NCBI RefSeq assembly: GCF_000025885.1
Contig: NC_014011.1
Location: forward strand, 1,426,001-1,490,000
From: Aminobacterium colombiense DSM 12261
GTDB taxonomy: Bacteria; Synergistota; Synergistia; Synergistales; Aminobacteriaceae
Direction: 5' to 3'
Length of the DNA: 64,000 nt
The notes under the pieces were generated by a model. That model was given only the letters and a program-made list of their open reading frames with translations, was not told the origin of the DNA and made no database searches. The translations under genes were made by a program, and so were the position numbers. Shown here one piece after another: positions 16,220-24,824 of this stretch (position 1 is its first letter; each line of letters begins with the position of its first letter).

Positions 16220-16580
16220 TGATGTCTTCCTTTCTAACGACTACTCCACTGGTCGCTGTCTCCCAAATTTCTACTGCCTCCAAATGGCAGTTAGGTCGTC
16301 GCAGAAAACCCTCTATTTCTTTCCAGACCCATACCGCAATATTTTCCGCCGAAGGCTGGGGGATAATATCATTGATATACGCGTGGTCAAGACGTGAAAT
16401 GACCCGCTCTTTAACGAGGGAAGAAACTTCACAGAAATCAATGACCATGCCTTCATGGTCCGGTATGCCTTCAATGATCACTACCATGCGATAGGTATGG
16501 CCATGAAGTTTTTCGCACTTCCCCTTGTAATGGATTAGGTTATGGGCGGCATCGAATACAAATTCTTTTTTAAGAAGCAT
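16212..16580 (-). CDS. 6-pyruvoyl-tetrahydropterin synthase family protein (QueD-like, possible PTPS-III/FolB substitute)
   Basis: A 122-residue T-fold enzyme. Zinc ligands are His13, His26 and His28; the catalytic motif reads Cys22-Glu23-Lys-Leu-His-Gly-His, and the substrate-anchoring Glu is in EIWETATSGV. QueD (6-carboxytetrahydropterin synthase, queuosine path) has CxxxHGH; PTPS-III proteins, which replace dihydroneopterin aldolase FolB, carry Glu in place of or beside the Cys. Both conditions are met here. Neighbour folE2 makes its substrate; no queC or queE is nearby, while folP and folK lie 31 kb away without folB. A folate role, a queuosine role or both are possible. Confidence 0.85.
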   Translation of the reverse strand: MLLKKEFVFDAAHNLIHYKGKCEKLHGHTYRMVVIIEGIPDHEGMVIDFCEVSSLVKERVISRLDHAYINDIIPQPSAENIAVWVWKEIEGFLRRPNCHLEAVEIWETATSGVVVRKEDINA

Positions 16581-16652
16581 TGTGTCTAAGCTCCTTTCTT
16601 TCTAATATATTGTCTATTAGATTTTACACCAAAAAACCCCCTCTCCCTCGCT

Positions 16653-16743
16653 GAGAAAATATACCTTCATGGTTTTCAGGGCAAGCATGAAATCATAGGC
16701 TCTTCTTTAAGCATGAATTTTCTCAAATAACATGATTAATCAT
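16653..16743. repeat. Structured intergenic region between the queD-like gene and glnN
   Basis: The 322-base gap between divergent genes holds two copies of AAGCATGAA (16683-16691, 16709-16717), a long-range stem GAGAAAAT/ATTTTCTC (16653-16660 with 16717-16724) and a 12-base perfect palindrome ATGATTAATCAT (16732-16743). On the minus strand this would be in the leader of the queD-like gene; on the plus strand it is upstream of the glnN promoter. It matches no riboswitch I know; operator sites are an alternative. Confidence 0.4.
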
Positions 16744-16823
16744 AGCTCCTTATACTCCAAAAACCTCTTTATCCACCTTTTATACGCACCAATCTATTTT
16801 TTAAACATTAAATATGAAAACTA

Positions 16824-16852
16824 TTGACTCCGTTTATTTTTGGTGCTATAAA
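16824..16852 (+). promoter_or_regulatory. Sigma-70-type promoter of glnN
   Basis: TTGACT (16824-16829), 17 bases, TATAAA (16847-16852), about 50 bases before the glnN start. Consensus spacing and boxes are good. Confidence 0.75.
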
Positions 16853-16902
16853 TCAGCATCATTTTTTTGTAATATCCACTCTATAAGTGAGAAGGGATTA
16901 TG

Positions 16903-19014
16903 ATGCCATACGATAAGCCGCGGGATATTTTCGGGATGTATGTTTTTGACAGAAGAGCCATGAGAGAGCGCCTCCCAAGGGATATATACGATACTCTCAT
17001 CGCATCTATCGAGGTTGGGCAGAAACTAGATGCCAGTATTGCGGATATGGTGGCAGCTGCCATGAAAGAATGGGCGTTATCAAAAGGAGCCACTCACTAT
17101 ACCCACTGGTTCCACCCCCGCACAGATCTCACCGCTGAAAAACACATGGCTTTCCTTTCAGCAGATGAAAATGGGCTGCCCATGGAGTCTTTTAAGGGAA
17201 AGGAATTAGTACAAAGTGAACCGGATGCCTCGTCTTTCCCTTCCGGCGGCATTCGCTCCACCTTTGAAGCGCGAGGATACAGCGCCTGGGATCCCACAAG
17301 TCCAGCATTTGTTGTCACTAGCCGTAAAGGGGGAACACTGTGCATCCCCTCTGTCTTTATATCCTACGATGGCACCCCCCTTGACCTCAAGACTCCTCTG
17401 ATGAAATCTCTCGATGCGGTAGAAAGCAGGGCCCTTCGTCTTCTCAAGCTTTTTGGGAACCGCGGATTACGGTGGGCCAAGGTTACGGTAGGGGCTGAAC
17501 AGGAATACTTTCTTGTGGATGGTGAAAGAGCTCGCAAGCGCCCAGATCTTCAATTCTGCGGCCGCACGATCATTGGCTGCCAACCCCCTAAAGGGCAACA
17601 GATGGAAGATCACTATTTTGGAGCCATCCCCCCCAGGGTCCTCGCCTATATGGAAGATGTAGAGCGCGATCTCTATCGTCTTGGGGTCGTTATCACCACT
17701 CGCCATAACGAAGCGGCTCCCTGCCAATTCGAATTTGCCCCTCAATTCTCTGAAGCGAACCTCGCCTGCGATCAGAACCAACTTGTTATGGAAACCATGC
17801 GGAAGATGGCCCGCCGCCACGATCTTATGCTCCTGCTTCATGAAAAACCTTTCGCTGGTCTGAATGGGAGCGGAAAGCATATTAATTTCTCAATACAGGA
17901 CAGCGATGGGAAGAACGTTTTGAAACCGTCTACCAACCATCGGAAGAACATTCAGTTTTTGACCTTTCTTTCCGCTCTTCTTCTTGGGCTTTCCCGCTAC
18001 AGCCCTTTGCTTCGGGCATCCATAGCCTCGCCGGGAAACATGCACCGTCTTGGCGGACACGAGGCTCCGCCGCCTATTATGAGCGTATATCTTGGAAACA
18101 CCCTTGCCACGATTATGGAACGAATCGAACAGGGTCTTCCTGAGTCTTTTCCAGGGAAAAGCCTTATAGACCTGGGACTCAATCGTTTGCCAGAGATTCG
18201 GGCTGACAATACGGATAGGAACAGAACGGCGCCTATAGCCTTTACCGGCAACAAATTTGAGTTCAGGGCCCCTGGAGCATCGCAATCCATCGCCGGCCCT
18301 CTCACCATGATCTTAAGCATCTGGGCGTGGGGGCTTGACCAGATGTGCTCTAGGATCGAAGCGCGCCTTGGTGGGGGAGATGTGGTGGATGCGGCCCTTG
18401 AAGCCATTCGATATGCCGCTCAAGAAAGCAGGAACATCCGTTTTGAAGGAAATGCCTATAGCCAGGAGTGGCATGACGAAGCGCGAAGGAGAGGCCTTTC
18501 CATTGCCAACACTACGCCTGAGGCCCTGGCCCTCTATCTTGTGCCAGAACACCGTCAACTTTTATCTGATCTTCATGTTATGACAGACAGAGAAACGTCA
18601 GCCTATTATGAAATAAGACTTGAACAATATATAAAGACTGTGGAGATCGAGATGGGAATTTTGCACTCTATGGTATGGGAAGGAATTCTGCCAGCCCTTA
18701 CAAAACAGATAGTTTTAGAAGGCCAGTCCCTTTCTGCCATTGAGGGCAAGATCAATATTGATACTCAGCCCTGGATGGGGTTTACCGAACGTCTCTGCAC
18801 ATTGAAAAGCGGACTTCTCACCTCTATTGAACACCTTGACAACCTGCGCAAAACCATTCAGGACAAGCCCATAGAGAAGCAGGCCCAGGTACTCACCGAA
18901 GAGGGCCTGCCCCTGTACGAAGCCATCAGGGGCATGTGCGATGCTGCCGAGTCTATAACTGCAGCCAGTGTCTGGCCCTATCCTACCTATAGGGATCTGC
19001 TTTACATTTCATAA
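16903..19014 (+). CDS. glnN: Glutamine synthetase type III
   Basis: Makes glutamine from glutamate, ammonia and ATP. The length (703 residues) and sequence are those of the GSIII class, not the 450-residue GSI. Seen: the N-terminal THYTHWFHP, FPSGGIRSTFEARGYSAWD, TVGAEQEYFLVD (metal site), HHNEAAPCQFEFAP-like RHNEAAPCQFEFAPQF, GLNGSGKHINFS, and RNRTAPIAFTGNKFEFRAPG. The ATG at 16903 is preferred to the one at 16900 as the AAGGG site is 6 bases ahead. It is a single gene with its own promoter and terminator; a nitrogen-responsive control through the upstream palindrome is possible. Confidence 0.96.
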   Translation: MPYDKPRDIFGMYVFDRRAMRERLPRDIYDTLIASIEVGQKLDASIADMVAAAMKEWALSKGATHYTHWFHPRTDLTAEKHMAFLSADENGLPMESFKGKELVQSEPDASSFPSGGIRSTFEARGYSAWDPTSPAFVVTSRKGGTLCIPSVFISYDGTPLDLKTPLMKSLDAVESRALRLLKLFGNRGLRWAKVTVGAEQEYFLVDGERARKRPDLQFCGRTIIGCQPPKGQQMEDHYFGAIPPRVLAYMEDVERDLYRLGVVITTRHNEAAPCQFEFAPQFSEANLACDQNQLVMETMRKMARRHDLMLLLHEKPFAGLNGSGKHINFSIQDSDGKNVLKPSTNHRKNIQFLTFLSALLLGLSRYSPLLRASIASPGNMHRLGGHEAPPPIMSVYLGNTLATIMERIEQGLPESFPGKSLIDLGLNRLPEIRADNTDRNRTAPIAFTGNKFEFRAPGASQSIAGPLTMILSIWAWGLDQMCSRIEARLGGGDVVDAALEAIRYAAQESRNIRFEGNAYSQEWHDEARRRGLSIANTTPEALALYLVPEHRQLLSDLHVMTDRETSAYYEIRLEQYIKTVEIEMGILHSMVWEGILPALTKQIVLEGQSLSAIEGKINIDTQPWMGFTERLCTLKSGLLTSIEHLDNLRKTIQDKPIEKQAQVLTEEGLPLYEAIRGMCDAAESITAASVWPYPTYRDLLYIS

Positions 19015-19026
19015 ACCAGGCAACGT

Positions 19027-19068
19027 AATAAAGGGGACAGTGATGGATATATTTCTGTCCCCTTTATT
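19027..19068. terminator. Bidirectional terminator between glnN and the ligase-like gene
   Basis: A 14 bp perfect inverted repeat (AATAAAGGGGACAG ... CTGTCCCCTTTATT) with a 14-base loop lies between convergent genes; it overlaps the stop codon of the minus-strand gene. Confidence 0.8.
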
Positions 19069-20797
19069 GGGTATAAGGAGACAGTTCATTGAGAAGGGTT
19101 TCGTTATTCAACCTGTGCCCCCAGTTTAAAAGGATACCTAGATCCTTTCCATGAGGTTCGTGTTGAAAAACATCATAAAGACGGTTGAGCCCCGCGGAGA
19201 CCATTTGCGGATTCCGCAGACGCTCTCCCGTATTTAAGTAATGATAGGCCAATTGCTTTTGAGCAAGATCTTGCACCATAAAAGATTTGCCGGCCCTTTC
19301 TAGATAGTCTCTCTGCAAATCCACGTCCTTAACATTGAAGGAAGAGCTCAAAAGATAATCCCCGTACATACCTTGACCAAGGAATAGAAGCCCCAAAAGG
19401 ACACCCACGCCAAGCAGAGTAAAAAAAGCTTTCTTGCTTTTTCTAAAAAAAGAAAACAACGGCTGGGTGCCAAGAATCTCCTTATTGGCTATCGCAAAAG
19501 CCACAACCATCCATAGAACGTTTTCGATACGATGGAAAGGGCGGGTCCATAGACCTGTGCCTAAAATAAGAGCGATAAGAGATGTTCCCCACAAAATCTC
19601 ATGAGGGAGACGAATTTTTCTCCATATTATCCCCCCAAAACTCCAGAGCCACCAACCTGCAAGAAGCAAAAGCCACAATCCCCCCACAATCCCTGTTTCA
19701 CATAACCACTGAAGGTATTCATTATGGGCCCAGTAAGTGAATTGCCAGGCTTTTTCAGGGTGAAGAGCACGCATAGAGCGCTGAGCTTCTAGATAATGCC
19801 ATTTATACTGGCCTAGACCTACCCCCTGAAGGGGGTGGGATCGAAACATATACCAAGAAGTAAGCCAGATGCTGTCTCTTTTGCCAACGGAAGCCGGATT
19901 CTCAAGAACATCTGCAAATTTTTGCCTCAGGGTCCCTATTCTCCCCTTATTCATTTCAATGGTAACTCCCAGTATGACAAAAAAAATAAGAATCACTGCT
20001 AAAGATTTCTTCTGAATCTCCCTAGACTGGGTCCTCAATGACATTATCAGCATAAAGATGATGCCCGCCCCAATTCCAAAAATTGCGGAGCGGCTTGTGG
20101 TATTCCAAAGCCCCCACTCTATCACCGCCATAAAAATGATGATCGGGATACCTGAAACAATAGTTTTCTTTTTTATATAAAGATACATGGTGTTAAGTAC
20201 ACAAATAGCCAGCCACAGCCCTAACATGTTTTGTTGACCGGTATTAGCGATGTAATGTCCTGGTGTAGCTAGAATAAAAGGAAAGAAGCCATTCATTCCC
20301 CGAAGCTGCAATTCTGCGAAAAAAACGCTCAAAGTACCGCTAATGGCACTTCCCCACAACATAAAAGAGAGAAACTCCATAGAGAAAAAATTCGAAGCAA
20401 CAACATAAAGAACCCAAAGCCCGGCGAAGAAGAACCAGCTTCGCAAGAATGTTGGGGGGGAAGATATGGGAACCCAAAGAGGCTGCAATGTTATATAAAC
20501 CAAAAAGGCAAGCCATATAAGGGCGAAGAAGTCAACAGAAAAGAAAAAAACGACCCTTTTATTAAAAGAACTGGCCCAAAGAACCAATACTATCAGAGCA
20601 ATGGGAACAAAAGCCGTAACCCATTTTAGAAGATGTAAGCTCTGAAACCAGTGGTTGCCTGAGAAAACCATATTTGGGAAAATGAGCATGGCAAAAAAGC
20701 AGGAAAATAAAAAGCCCTCCATTAAAAATGAGGGGCTTTCATTAGAGAAAGACGGATCTTTCATTTTGTTTATTCTATCCATAGCCTGTCTTCGCAA
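19064..20797 (-). CDS. O-antigen ligase/polymerase-like (Wzy_C) membrane protein
   Basis: A 577-residue protein with about 10-12 membrane helices. A large loop with SHPLQGVGLGQYKWHYLEAQ and WAHNEYLQWLCETGIVGG matches the catalytic region shared by WaaL ligases, Wzy-like polymerases and PglL-type O-oligosaccharyltransferases. The hydrophilic C-terminal tail (about 110 residues, helical) is closer to PglL-like proteins. The likely job is moving a lipid-linked glycan to lipid A core or to a protein on the outer face of the inner membrane. Start uncertain: TTG at 20797 or ATG at 20782. It follows dnaB by 12 bases, an unusual partner, and no sugar genes are nearby. Confidence 0.8.
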   Translation of the reverse strand: MRRQAMDRINKMKDPSFSNESPSFLMEGFLFSCFFAMLIFPNMVFSGNHWFQSLHLLKWVTAFVPIALIVLVLWASSFNKRVVFFFSVDFFALIWLAFLVYITLQPLWVPISSPPTFLRSWFFFAGLWVLYVVASNFFSMEFLSFMLWGSAISGTLSVFFAELQLRGMNGFFPFILATPGHYIANTGQQNMLGLWLAICVLNTMYLYIKKKTIVSGIPIIIFMAVIEWGLWNTTSRSAIFGIGAGIIFMLIMSLRTQSREIQKKSLAVILIFFVILGVTIEMNKGRIGTLRQKFADVLENPASVGKRDSIWLTSWYMFRSHPLQGVGLGQYKWHYLEAQRSMRALHPEKAWQFTYWAHNEYLQWLCETGIVGGLWLLLLAGWWLWSFGGIIWRKIRLPHEILWGTSLIALILGTGLWTRPFHRIENVLWMVVAFAIANKEILGTQPLFSFFRKSKKAFFTLLGVGVLLGLLFLGQGMYGDYLLSSSFNVKDVDLQRDYLERAGKSFMVQDLAQKQLAYHYLNTGERLRNPQMVSAGLNRLYDVFQHEPHGKDLGILLNWGHRLNNETLLNELSPYTQ

Positions 20798-20809
20798 CTT
20801 ACTGACCTG

Positions 20810-22162
20810 CTACATGAAGGTTCTTTCAACATTTACAAATCTTGTATATTCTTTTAAGAACACAAGATTCACGTCGCCTGTAGGCCCATTACGATGTTTG
20901 GCTATCCGGATGGTTGCCCTGTTATCTTCTTCTTCTGGAGAGGCTGCCGTGTCATAATATCCAGGCCGGTATAAGAGCATGACCAAGTCGGCGTCCTGCT
21001 CTATAGCGCCACTATCGCGAAGGTCAGACAGCTGGGGCATTTTCTCGTTTCGCTGTTCCACTGCGCGGGAAAGCTGGGAAAGGGCTATAACTGGAACATC
21101 AAGCTCACGAGCCACTCCCTTTAAGGCCCTCGATATTTCCGCGACTTCCTGCTGTTTGCTATCGATGCGGCGAGCAAAACTCATGAGCTGAAGGTAGTCA
21201 ACCACTATGAGTCCCAGATTTTCAAAACGGGATTTGAACCGTCTGGCCCTGGCCCTAAATTCGAGAGTGGAAAGCATTGAACTATCGTCTATAAAAAGTG
21301 GGGCCTGAGAGAGACGGCCAGCGGCATCGGCAAGTTTTTCCCAGTCCTTTTCAGCAAAGGAACCATTTCTAATGTCATGAATATTCACCTTGGCTTCAGA
21401 TCCGAGCATCCTCTGGACAAGCTGCTCAGCGCTCATTTCAAGACTGAAAATGAGGATAGGCTCCTTTCGTTCAACTCCACCATATTGGGCGATATTCAAG
21501 GCCAATGCCGTTTTCCCCATAGAGGGACGGGCAGCTATGATATTAAGGCTGCCAGGCTGCAGGCCTCCTGTCATTCTGTCGAATTGATAAAAACCGGTAG
21601 AAAAACCGGTTACATCCTGATCGGATTTTCGATACTGGGTTTCTATGATCTGGAATGTTTTGCCTAACACATCAGAGATGGGTCTGAAATTCGTTCTGTT
21701 CCTCTTCTGAGCTATTTCGAAAACTGCTTTTTCCGCCTCTTCCAGAATCTCGTCCACTTCCCGCTCTTCAGAGTAGCCGAGATGAACAATGGTGTTTCCA
21801 GCAGAGATCAGACGGCGATGTATAGACTTATCTTTCACAATCAAGGCATAATACTCCGCATTTGCAGTGGTGGTCACACCGTTGACAAGTCCTGCTATAA
21901 AGGGCTGCCCTCCGATTTTTTCTACTAGTTCGCGCTTGGTTGACTCTTCCAGGAAGGTCAGGGCATCTACAGGTTTATCCCGCTGTGCCATATCACAAAT
22001 AATATCAAAGGCCAGGCGATGGTTTAAATCATAAAAATCATCAGGGACAAGCGTCTCCATCACCATGTTGAGGGCTTCCCTATCAACAAGGCAAGCCCCT
22101 AATACGGCGCGCTCTGCCTCAAGACTTGACGGAGGCACTCGATTATATATATTTTCACCCAC
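20810..22162 (-). CDS. dnaB: Replicative DNA helicase DnaB
   Basis: The hexameric helicase that opens the replication fork. 450 residues: N-terminal DnaB domain (VPPSSLEAERAVLGACLVD), then the RecA-like motor with Walker A ARPSMGKTALALN, Walker B LIVVDYLQLM and the DRDSGAIEQDADLV-type motif (LRDSGAIEQDADLVMLLYR). No intein is present. GTG start at 22162. It lies 2 bases behind rplI; rplI-dnaB is a widely conserved pair. Confidence 0.97.
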   Translation of the reverse strand: MGENIYNRVPPSSLEAERAVLGACLVDREALNMVMETLVPDDFYDLNHRLAFDIICDMAQRDKPVDALTFLEESTKRELVEKIGGQPFIAGLVNGVTTTANAEYYALIVKDKSIHRRLISAGNTIVHLGYSEEREVDEILEEAEKAVFEIAQKRNRTNFRPISDVLGKTFQIIETQYRKSDQDVTGFSTGFYQFDRMTGGLQPGSLNIIAARPSMGKTALALNIAQYGGVERKEPILIFSLEMSAEQLVQRMLGSEAKVNIHDIRNGSFAEKDWEKLADAAGRLSQAPLFIDDSSMLSTLEFRARARRFKSRFENLGLIVVDYLQLMSFARRIDSKQQEVAEISRALKGVARELDVPVIALSQLSRAVEQRNEKMPQLSDLRDSGAIEQDADLVMLLYRPGYYDTAASPEEEDNRATIRIAKHRNGPTGDVNLVFLKEYTRFVNVERTFM

Positions 22163-22164
22163 TA

Positions 22165-22611
22165 CTATTCAGCCTCAACTTTGACGGTCATACGAGCTTC
22201 TACCCCTTGATAGAGCTTGACCGTAAAGGAATAATTTCCCGTATTTCGAATATTTTCATCAAGCCTGATGTCTTTCTTATCAATTGATACATCCAGCTGA
22301 TTTTTCAGGGCTTCCTCTATATGACCATTTGTTACGCTTCCAAAAAGTTTCCCCGATTCTCCGGCGCTCGCTTTTACAATAACCCGCTTCCCTTGAAGCT
22401 TCCGGCTTTTTGCCTGAGCTTCGGCCAGCATTTTTTCTTCTTTTCTTTCTCGGGCTTCCTTCACTTTCTTCCACTCTTTCAGCTTGGCGGGTGTTGCCTC
22501 TTCCGCCAAACCTCTTGGAAAAAGGTAATTTCGAGCATATCCGTCGGATGTCTCGATAAGGTCGCCTTTACTGCCAAGTTTTGCAACATCTTCTTTCAAG
22601 ATCACCTTCAT
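22165..22611 (-). CDS. rplI: 50S ribosomal protein L9
   Basis: Large-subunit protein binding 23S rRNA near the L1 stalk. N-terminal domain [34 protein letters not shown] is canonical, followed by the long connecting helix ([19 protein letters not shown]) and the C-terminal domain; 148 residues as usual. It starts 2 bases after the YybS-like gene. Confidence 0.98.
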   Translation of the reverse strand: MKVILKEDVAKLGSKGDLIETSDGYARNYLFPRGLAEEATPAKLKEWKKVKEARERKEEKMLAEAQAKSRKLQGKRVIVKASAGESGKLFGSVTNGHIEEALKNQLDVSIDKKDIRLDENIRNTGNYSFTVKLYQGVEARMTVKVEAE

Positions 22612-22613
22612 TG

Positions 22614-23567
22614 CTATTCCCTCCTGATTCGTGACCTGAAATCAAACCACATATCTGCCACTCCAAGGATCAGTGAAACATTCGAAAGGAATGGGATAAA
22701 AACTATAAGTAGTAGCGCAATCCATTTAACAACAGCCCCTATACCCTTCAATGAAAGATAATACCAGATGACCGACAACCCCTGAAGTAGAAAAATAATA
22801 TTGACAAGGAGTTTTAAGTTCATCCCCATACGGAATAGCAGGCTAGTCTGCCCTTGTTGCATTCCCACCATAGAAAAAACCATAGATACTAGCAGAGCCC
22901 AAAAAATACTTTTTGGGAACCGCCAGTTGGAGAAAGGCGGCAAAGGCGGAAGAACCCCGCTTCCAACCCTCCTTATCACCGCACTGCTAATGACGTAGCT
23001 AAGATAGCAATCAACAGAGGCGGCTAATGTAAGAAGTGCGGGAAAAACAAGGGGAATTATCTTCAGAGACATCATTACCTGCTGCTTCATAGATTCAATT
23101 GTCTCCGGGGAAAGCCCTTTTCCTGCGTAGAAGGCGAATATCTTATTGAACATGGTTTCCACCTCTACAGGATCTATGGAAAAAGGATTTACTCCCATTA
23201 CTTTGCTCGCGATAACCATGAGAAGCAACTTGCTTCCCAGAGAGAGAAGTATTCCATAAAGAATAATCTCAACTCCCCTGGTAAAACGTTTTGCAAGAAT
23301 GCCAAGCCCCACCCCTAATACACCAAAACCAAGAATAAAGAACAGCGCACCTATGGGCCCCATAAAGATCGTAATAAGACCTGTAGCTACAGCTACACCA
23401 AGAAGGGCCTTTTTTATGTCGTGTCTCAGGCCCATTACTACGAGAGGGGCCGGACAAAGAAAGGAAAAAACAATTCCGACGACAGGAAGAAATTGAGCCG
23501 CGAGAAAAAGTACGACTGCCAGCCCTACAAGAAGGGATGATTCCACAAGGCTTCTCGTTGGTGTCAC
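22614..23567 (-). CDS. YybS-like (DUF2232) membrane protein
   Basis: About 317 residues with 8 or so hydrophobic helices; [22 protein letters not shown] and [23 protein letters not shown] fit the DUF2232/YybS family, commonly found before rplI. It may relate to ECF-type membrane components, but no ligand or function is known. The start is taken as GTG at 23567 because AAGGA lies 9 bases upstream; a GTG six codons earlier (23585) lacks a ribosome site. The gene heads the yybS-rplI-dnaB-ligase unit just after the rpsR terminator. Confidence 0.8.
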   Translation of the reverse strand: MTPTRSLVESSLLVGLAVVLFLAAQFLPVVGIVFSFLCPAPLVVMGLRHDIKKALLGVAVATGLITIFMGPIGALFFILGFGVLGVGLGILAKRFTRGVEIILYGILLSLGSKLLLMVIASKVMGVNPFSIDPVEVETMFNKIFAFYAGKGLSPETIESMKQQVMMSLKIIPLVFPALLTLAASVDCYLSYVISSAVIRRVGSGVLPPLPPFSNWRFPKSIFWALLVSMVFSMVGMQQGQTSLLFRMGMNLKLLVNIIFLLQGLSVIWYYLSLKGIGAVVKWIALLLIVFIPFLSNVSLILGVADMWFDFRSRIRRE

Positions 23568-23600
23568 GCAAAAACATCCTTTCACGCACTAGTTGTGCTT

Positions 23601-23634
23601 AAAAAAGAAGGGGAGAAGCCGCGGCCACCCCCCT
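23601..23634 (-). terminator. Terminator behind rpsR
   Basis: On the minus strand a G+C-rich stem (outer GGGG/CCCC, inner GCCGCGGC) is followed by CTTTCTTTTTT-like T-rich sequence, 24 bases after the rpsR stop. It separates the rpsF-ssb-rpsR unit from the yybS-like gene. Confidence 0.75.
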
Positions 23635-23657
23635 GAAAAATCTTATTATTCTGCCGT

Positions 23658-23921
23658 TTAATCTACAGAGTAGGGCAAAAGCGCCATAAAACGAGCTCTT
23701 TTAATTGCTGTTGTCAGCTGCCGCTGATGTTTGGCGCAATTTCCGGTAACTCGTCTCGGCATGATCTTGCCTCGTTCGCTAATGTACTTCCTCAGGCGTT
23801 CTACATCTTTATAGTCAACATAATCAATTTTGTCGACACAGTAAAAACAAACCTTTGGCCGTCTCTTGCCGCCTCTTCTCGGAGCTCTTGGCCCCTTTGA
23901 AGCGCCTCCACTTACAGCCAT
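23658..23921 (-). CDS. rpsR: 30S ribosomal protein S18
   Basis: Small-subunit protein that pairs with S6. The conserved core [34 protein letters not shown] and [26 protein letters not shown] is intact; the N-terminal extension is Gly/Arg-rich. Two Cys near the N-terminus (CFYC) suggest the zinc-binding form. 87 residues, ATG start with GGAGGA ahead. Third gene of rpsF-ssb-rpsR. Confidence 0.98.
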   Translation of the reverse strand: MAVSGGASKGPRAPRRGGKRRPKVCFYCVDKIDYVDYKDVERLRKYISERGKIMPRRVTGNCAKHQRQLTTAIKRARFMALLPYSVD

Positions 23922-23936
23922 AGTTGTTCCTCCTCT

Positions 23937-24428
23937 CTAAAAGGGAATATCTGCTTCATCATCCCCGGAATCAGGTTCTCCCATTTCGGAGATGTCAAGA
24001 GGGAACTCTTCTCCACCGAAACCTTTATCGCGGATACTTCCAAAATTATCGTTTCCTCCACCATAAGGGCTTCCTTTATTCTCATCATCTCTGGGAGCAC
24101 TGCCTAAAAAGATTACTGAAGCAGCGATTACCTCGGTCATCCAGCGGCGTTCACCTGATTTGTCATCGTAACTCCTCACCTGGAGACGTCCCTCTATCAA
24201 AACCGGACGTCCCTTGCGGAGGTACCGTTCGCAGTTCTCAGCTTGAGCCCCCCAGACAACAACTGGGATAAAATCGACCTGGTTCTGCACTTCTCCGCTT
24301 CGGCCTTTCCATTGACGGTCAACAGCTACGTTCAACCTTGCTACTGCCTGTTTGGACGTAGTGTAACGAATTTCAGGATCACGAGACAGATTTCCCATAA
24401 GTATGACTTTGTTGAATCCCCTGGCCAA
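23937..24428 (-). CDS. ssb: Single-stranded DNA-binding protein
   Basis: Coats single-stranded DNA in replication and repair. OB fold with KVILMGNLSRDPEIRYT and the RKGRPVLIEGRLQVRSYDD stretch, then a Gly/Asp-rich flexible tail ending in DDEADIPF, the acidic tip that recruits partners. 163 residues, TTG start with GGAGGAG ahead. It lies 15 bases before rpsR and 12 bases behind rpsF, the conserved order. Confidence 0.97.
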   Translation of the reverse strand: MARGFNKVILMGNLSRDPEIRYTTSKQAVARLNVAVDRQWKGRSGEVQNQVDFIPVVVWGAQAENCERYLRKGRPVLIEGRLQVRSYDDKSGERRWMTEVIAASVIFLGSAPRDDENKGSPYGGGNDNFGSIRDKGFGGEEFPLDISEMGEPDSGDDEADIPF

Positions 24429-24440
24429 AAGATCTCCTCC

Positions 24441-24725
24441 TTATTCTTCGTCAAGACGGACGATCATCTGCCGGTGCACATTCTGCCGCAAGCTCAGCAA
24501 TCGTTCAAGCTCTGTTATTTCGTCAGGGTTGAGCTTAAAGGTCATGACAGCATAGAAACCATCGGTGTGCTCATTTACTGGATAAGCCAGCTTTCTTTTT
24601 CCCCATATATCGGTTTTTGAAAGCTCTCCACCGAGGCTTCGTACGACCTCTTCCACTTTAGAAACCTCTTCTTTAGGTTCTTCGAGATCTGCATTGACAA
24701 GAATCATCATTTCGTATGGCCGCAC
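24441..24725 (-). CDS. rpsF: 30S ribosomal protein S6
   Basis: Partner of S18 in the 30S platform. The GTG at 24725 gives VRPYEMMILVNADLEEPKEEV, matching S6 N-termini, and has GGAGGAGG 8 bases ahead; an ATG twenty codons upstream is not supported. Core GGELSKTDIWGKRKLAYPVNEHTDGFYAVMTF is canonical. 94 residues. Confidence 0.97.
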   Translation of the reverse strand: MRPYEMMILVNADLEEPKEEVSKVEEVVRSLGGELSKTDIWGKRKLAYPVNEHTDGFYAVMTFKLNPDEITELERLLSLRQNVHRQMIVRLDEE

Positions 24726-24755
24726 GTAACTCACCTCCTCCCTTTGGTCTAAGTG

Positions 24756-24776
24756 GTCTCTTTTCTTAAAAAGAGA
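24756..24776 (-). promoter_or_regulatory. Hairpin in the rpsF leader
   Basis: A 9 bp perfect stem (GTCTCTTTT / AAAAGAGAC, 3-base loop) lies between the rpsF promoter and its ribosome site. The leader of rpsF is known in many bacteria to bind the S6:S18 pair; whether this stem is part of such a motif cannot be decided by eye. Confidence 0.4.
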
Positions 24777-24795
24777 CAGGGACACATGCCCGTGT

Positions 24796-24824
24796 ATTAT
24801 ACGCTACTGTTTATTCTCGGGCAA
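24796..24824 (-). promoter_or_regulatory. Promoter of rpsF-ssb-rpsR
   Basis: Minus strand TTGCCC (24824-24819), 17 bases, TATAAT (24801-24796). It overlaps the 3' end of divIC, giving the ribosomal operon its own start. Confidence 0.65.

Noticed and set aside
20810-22162. Possible intein in dnaB
   Set aside because: The helicase motifs are continuous and the length (450) is normal.
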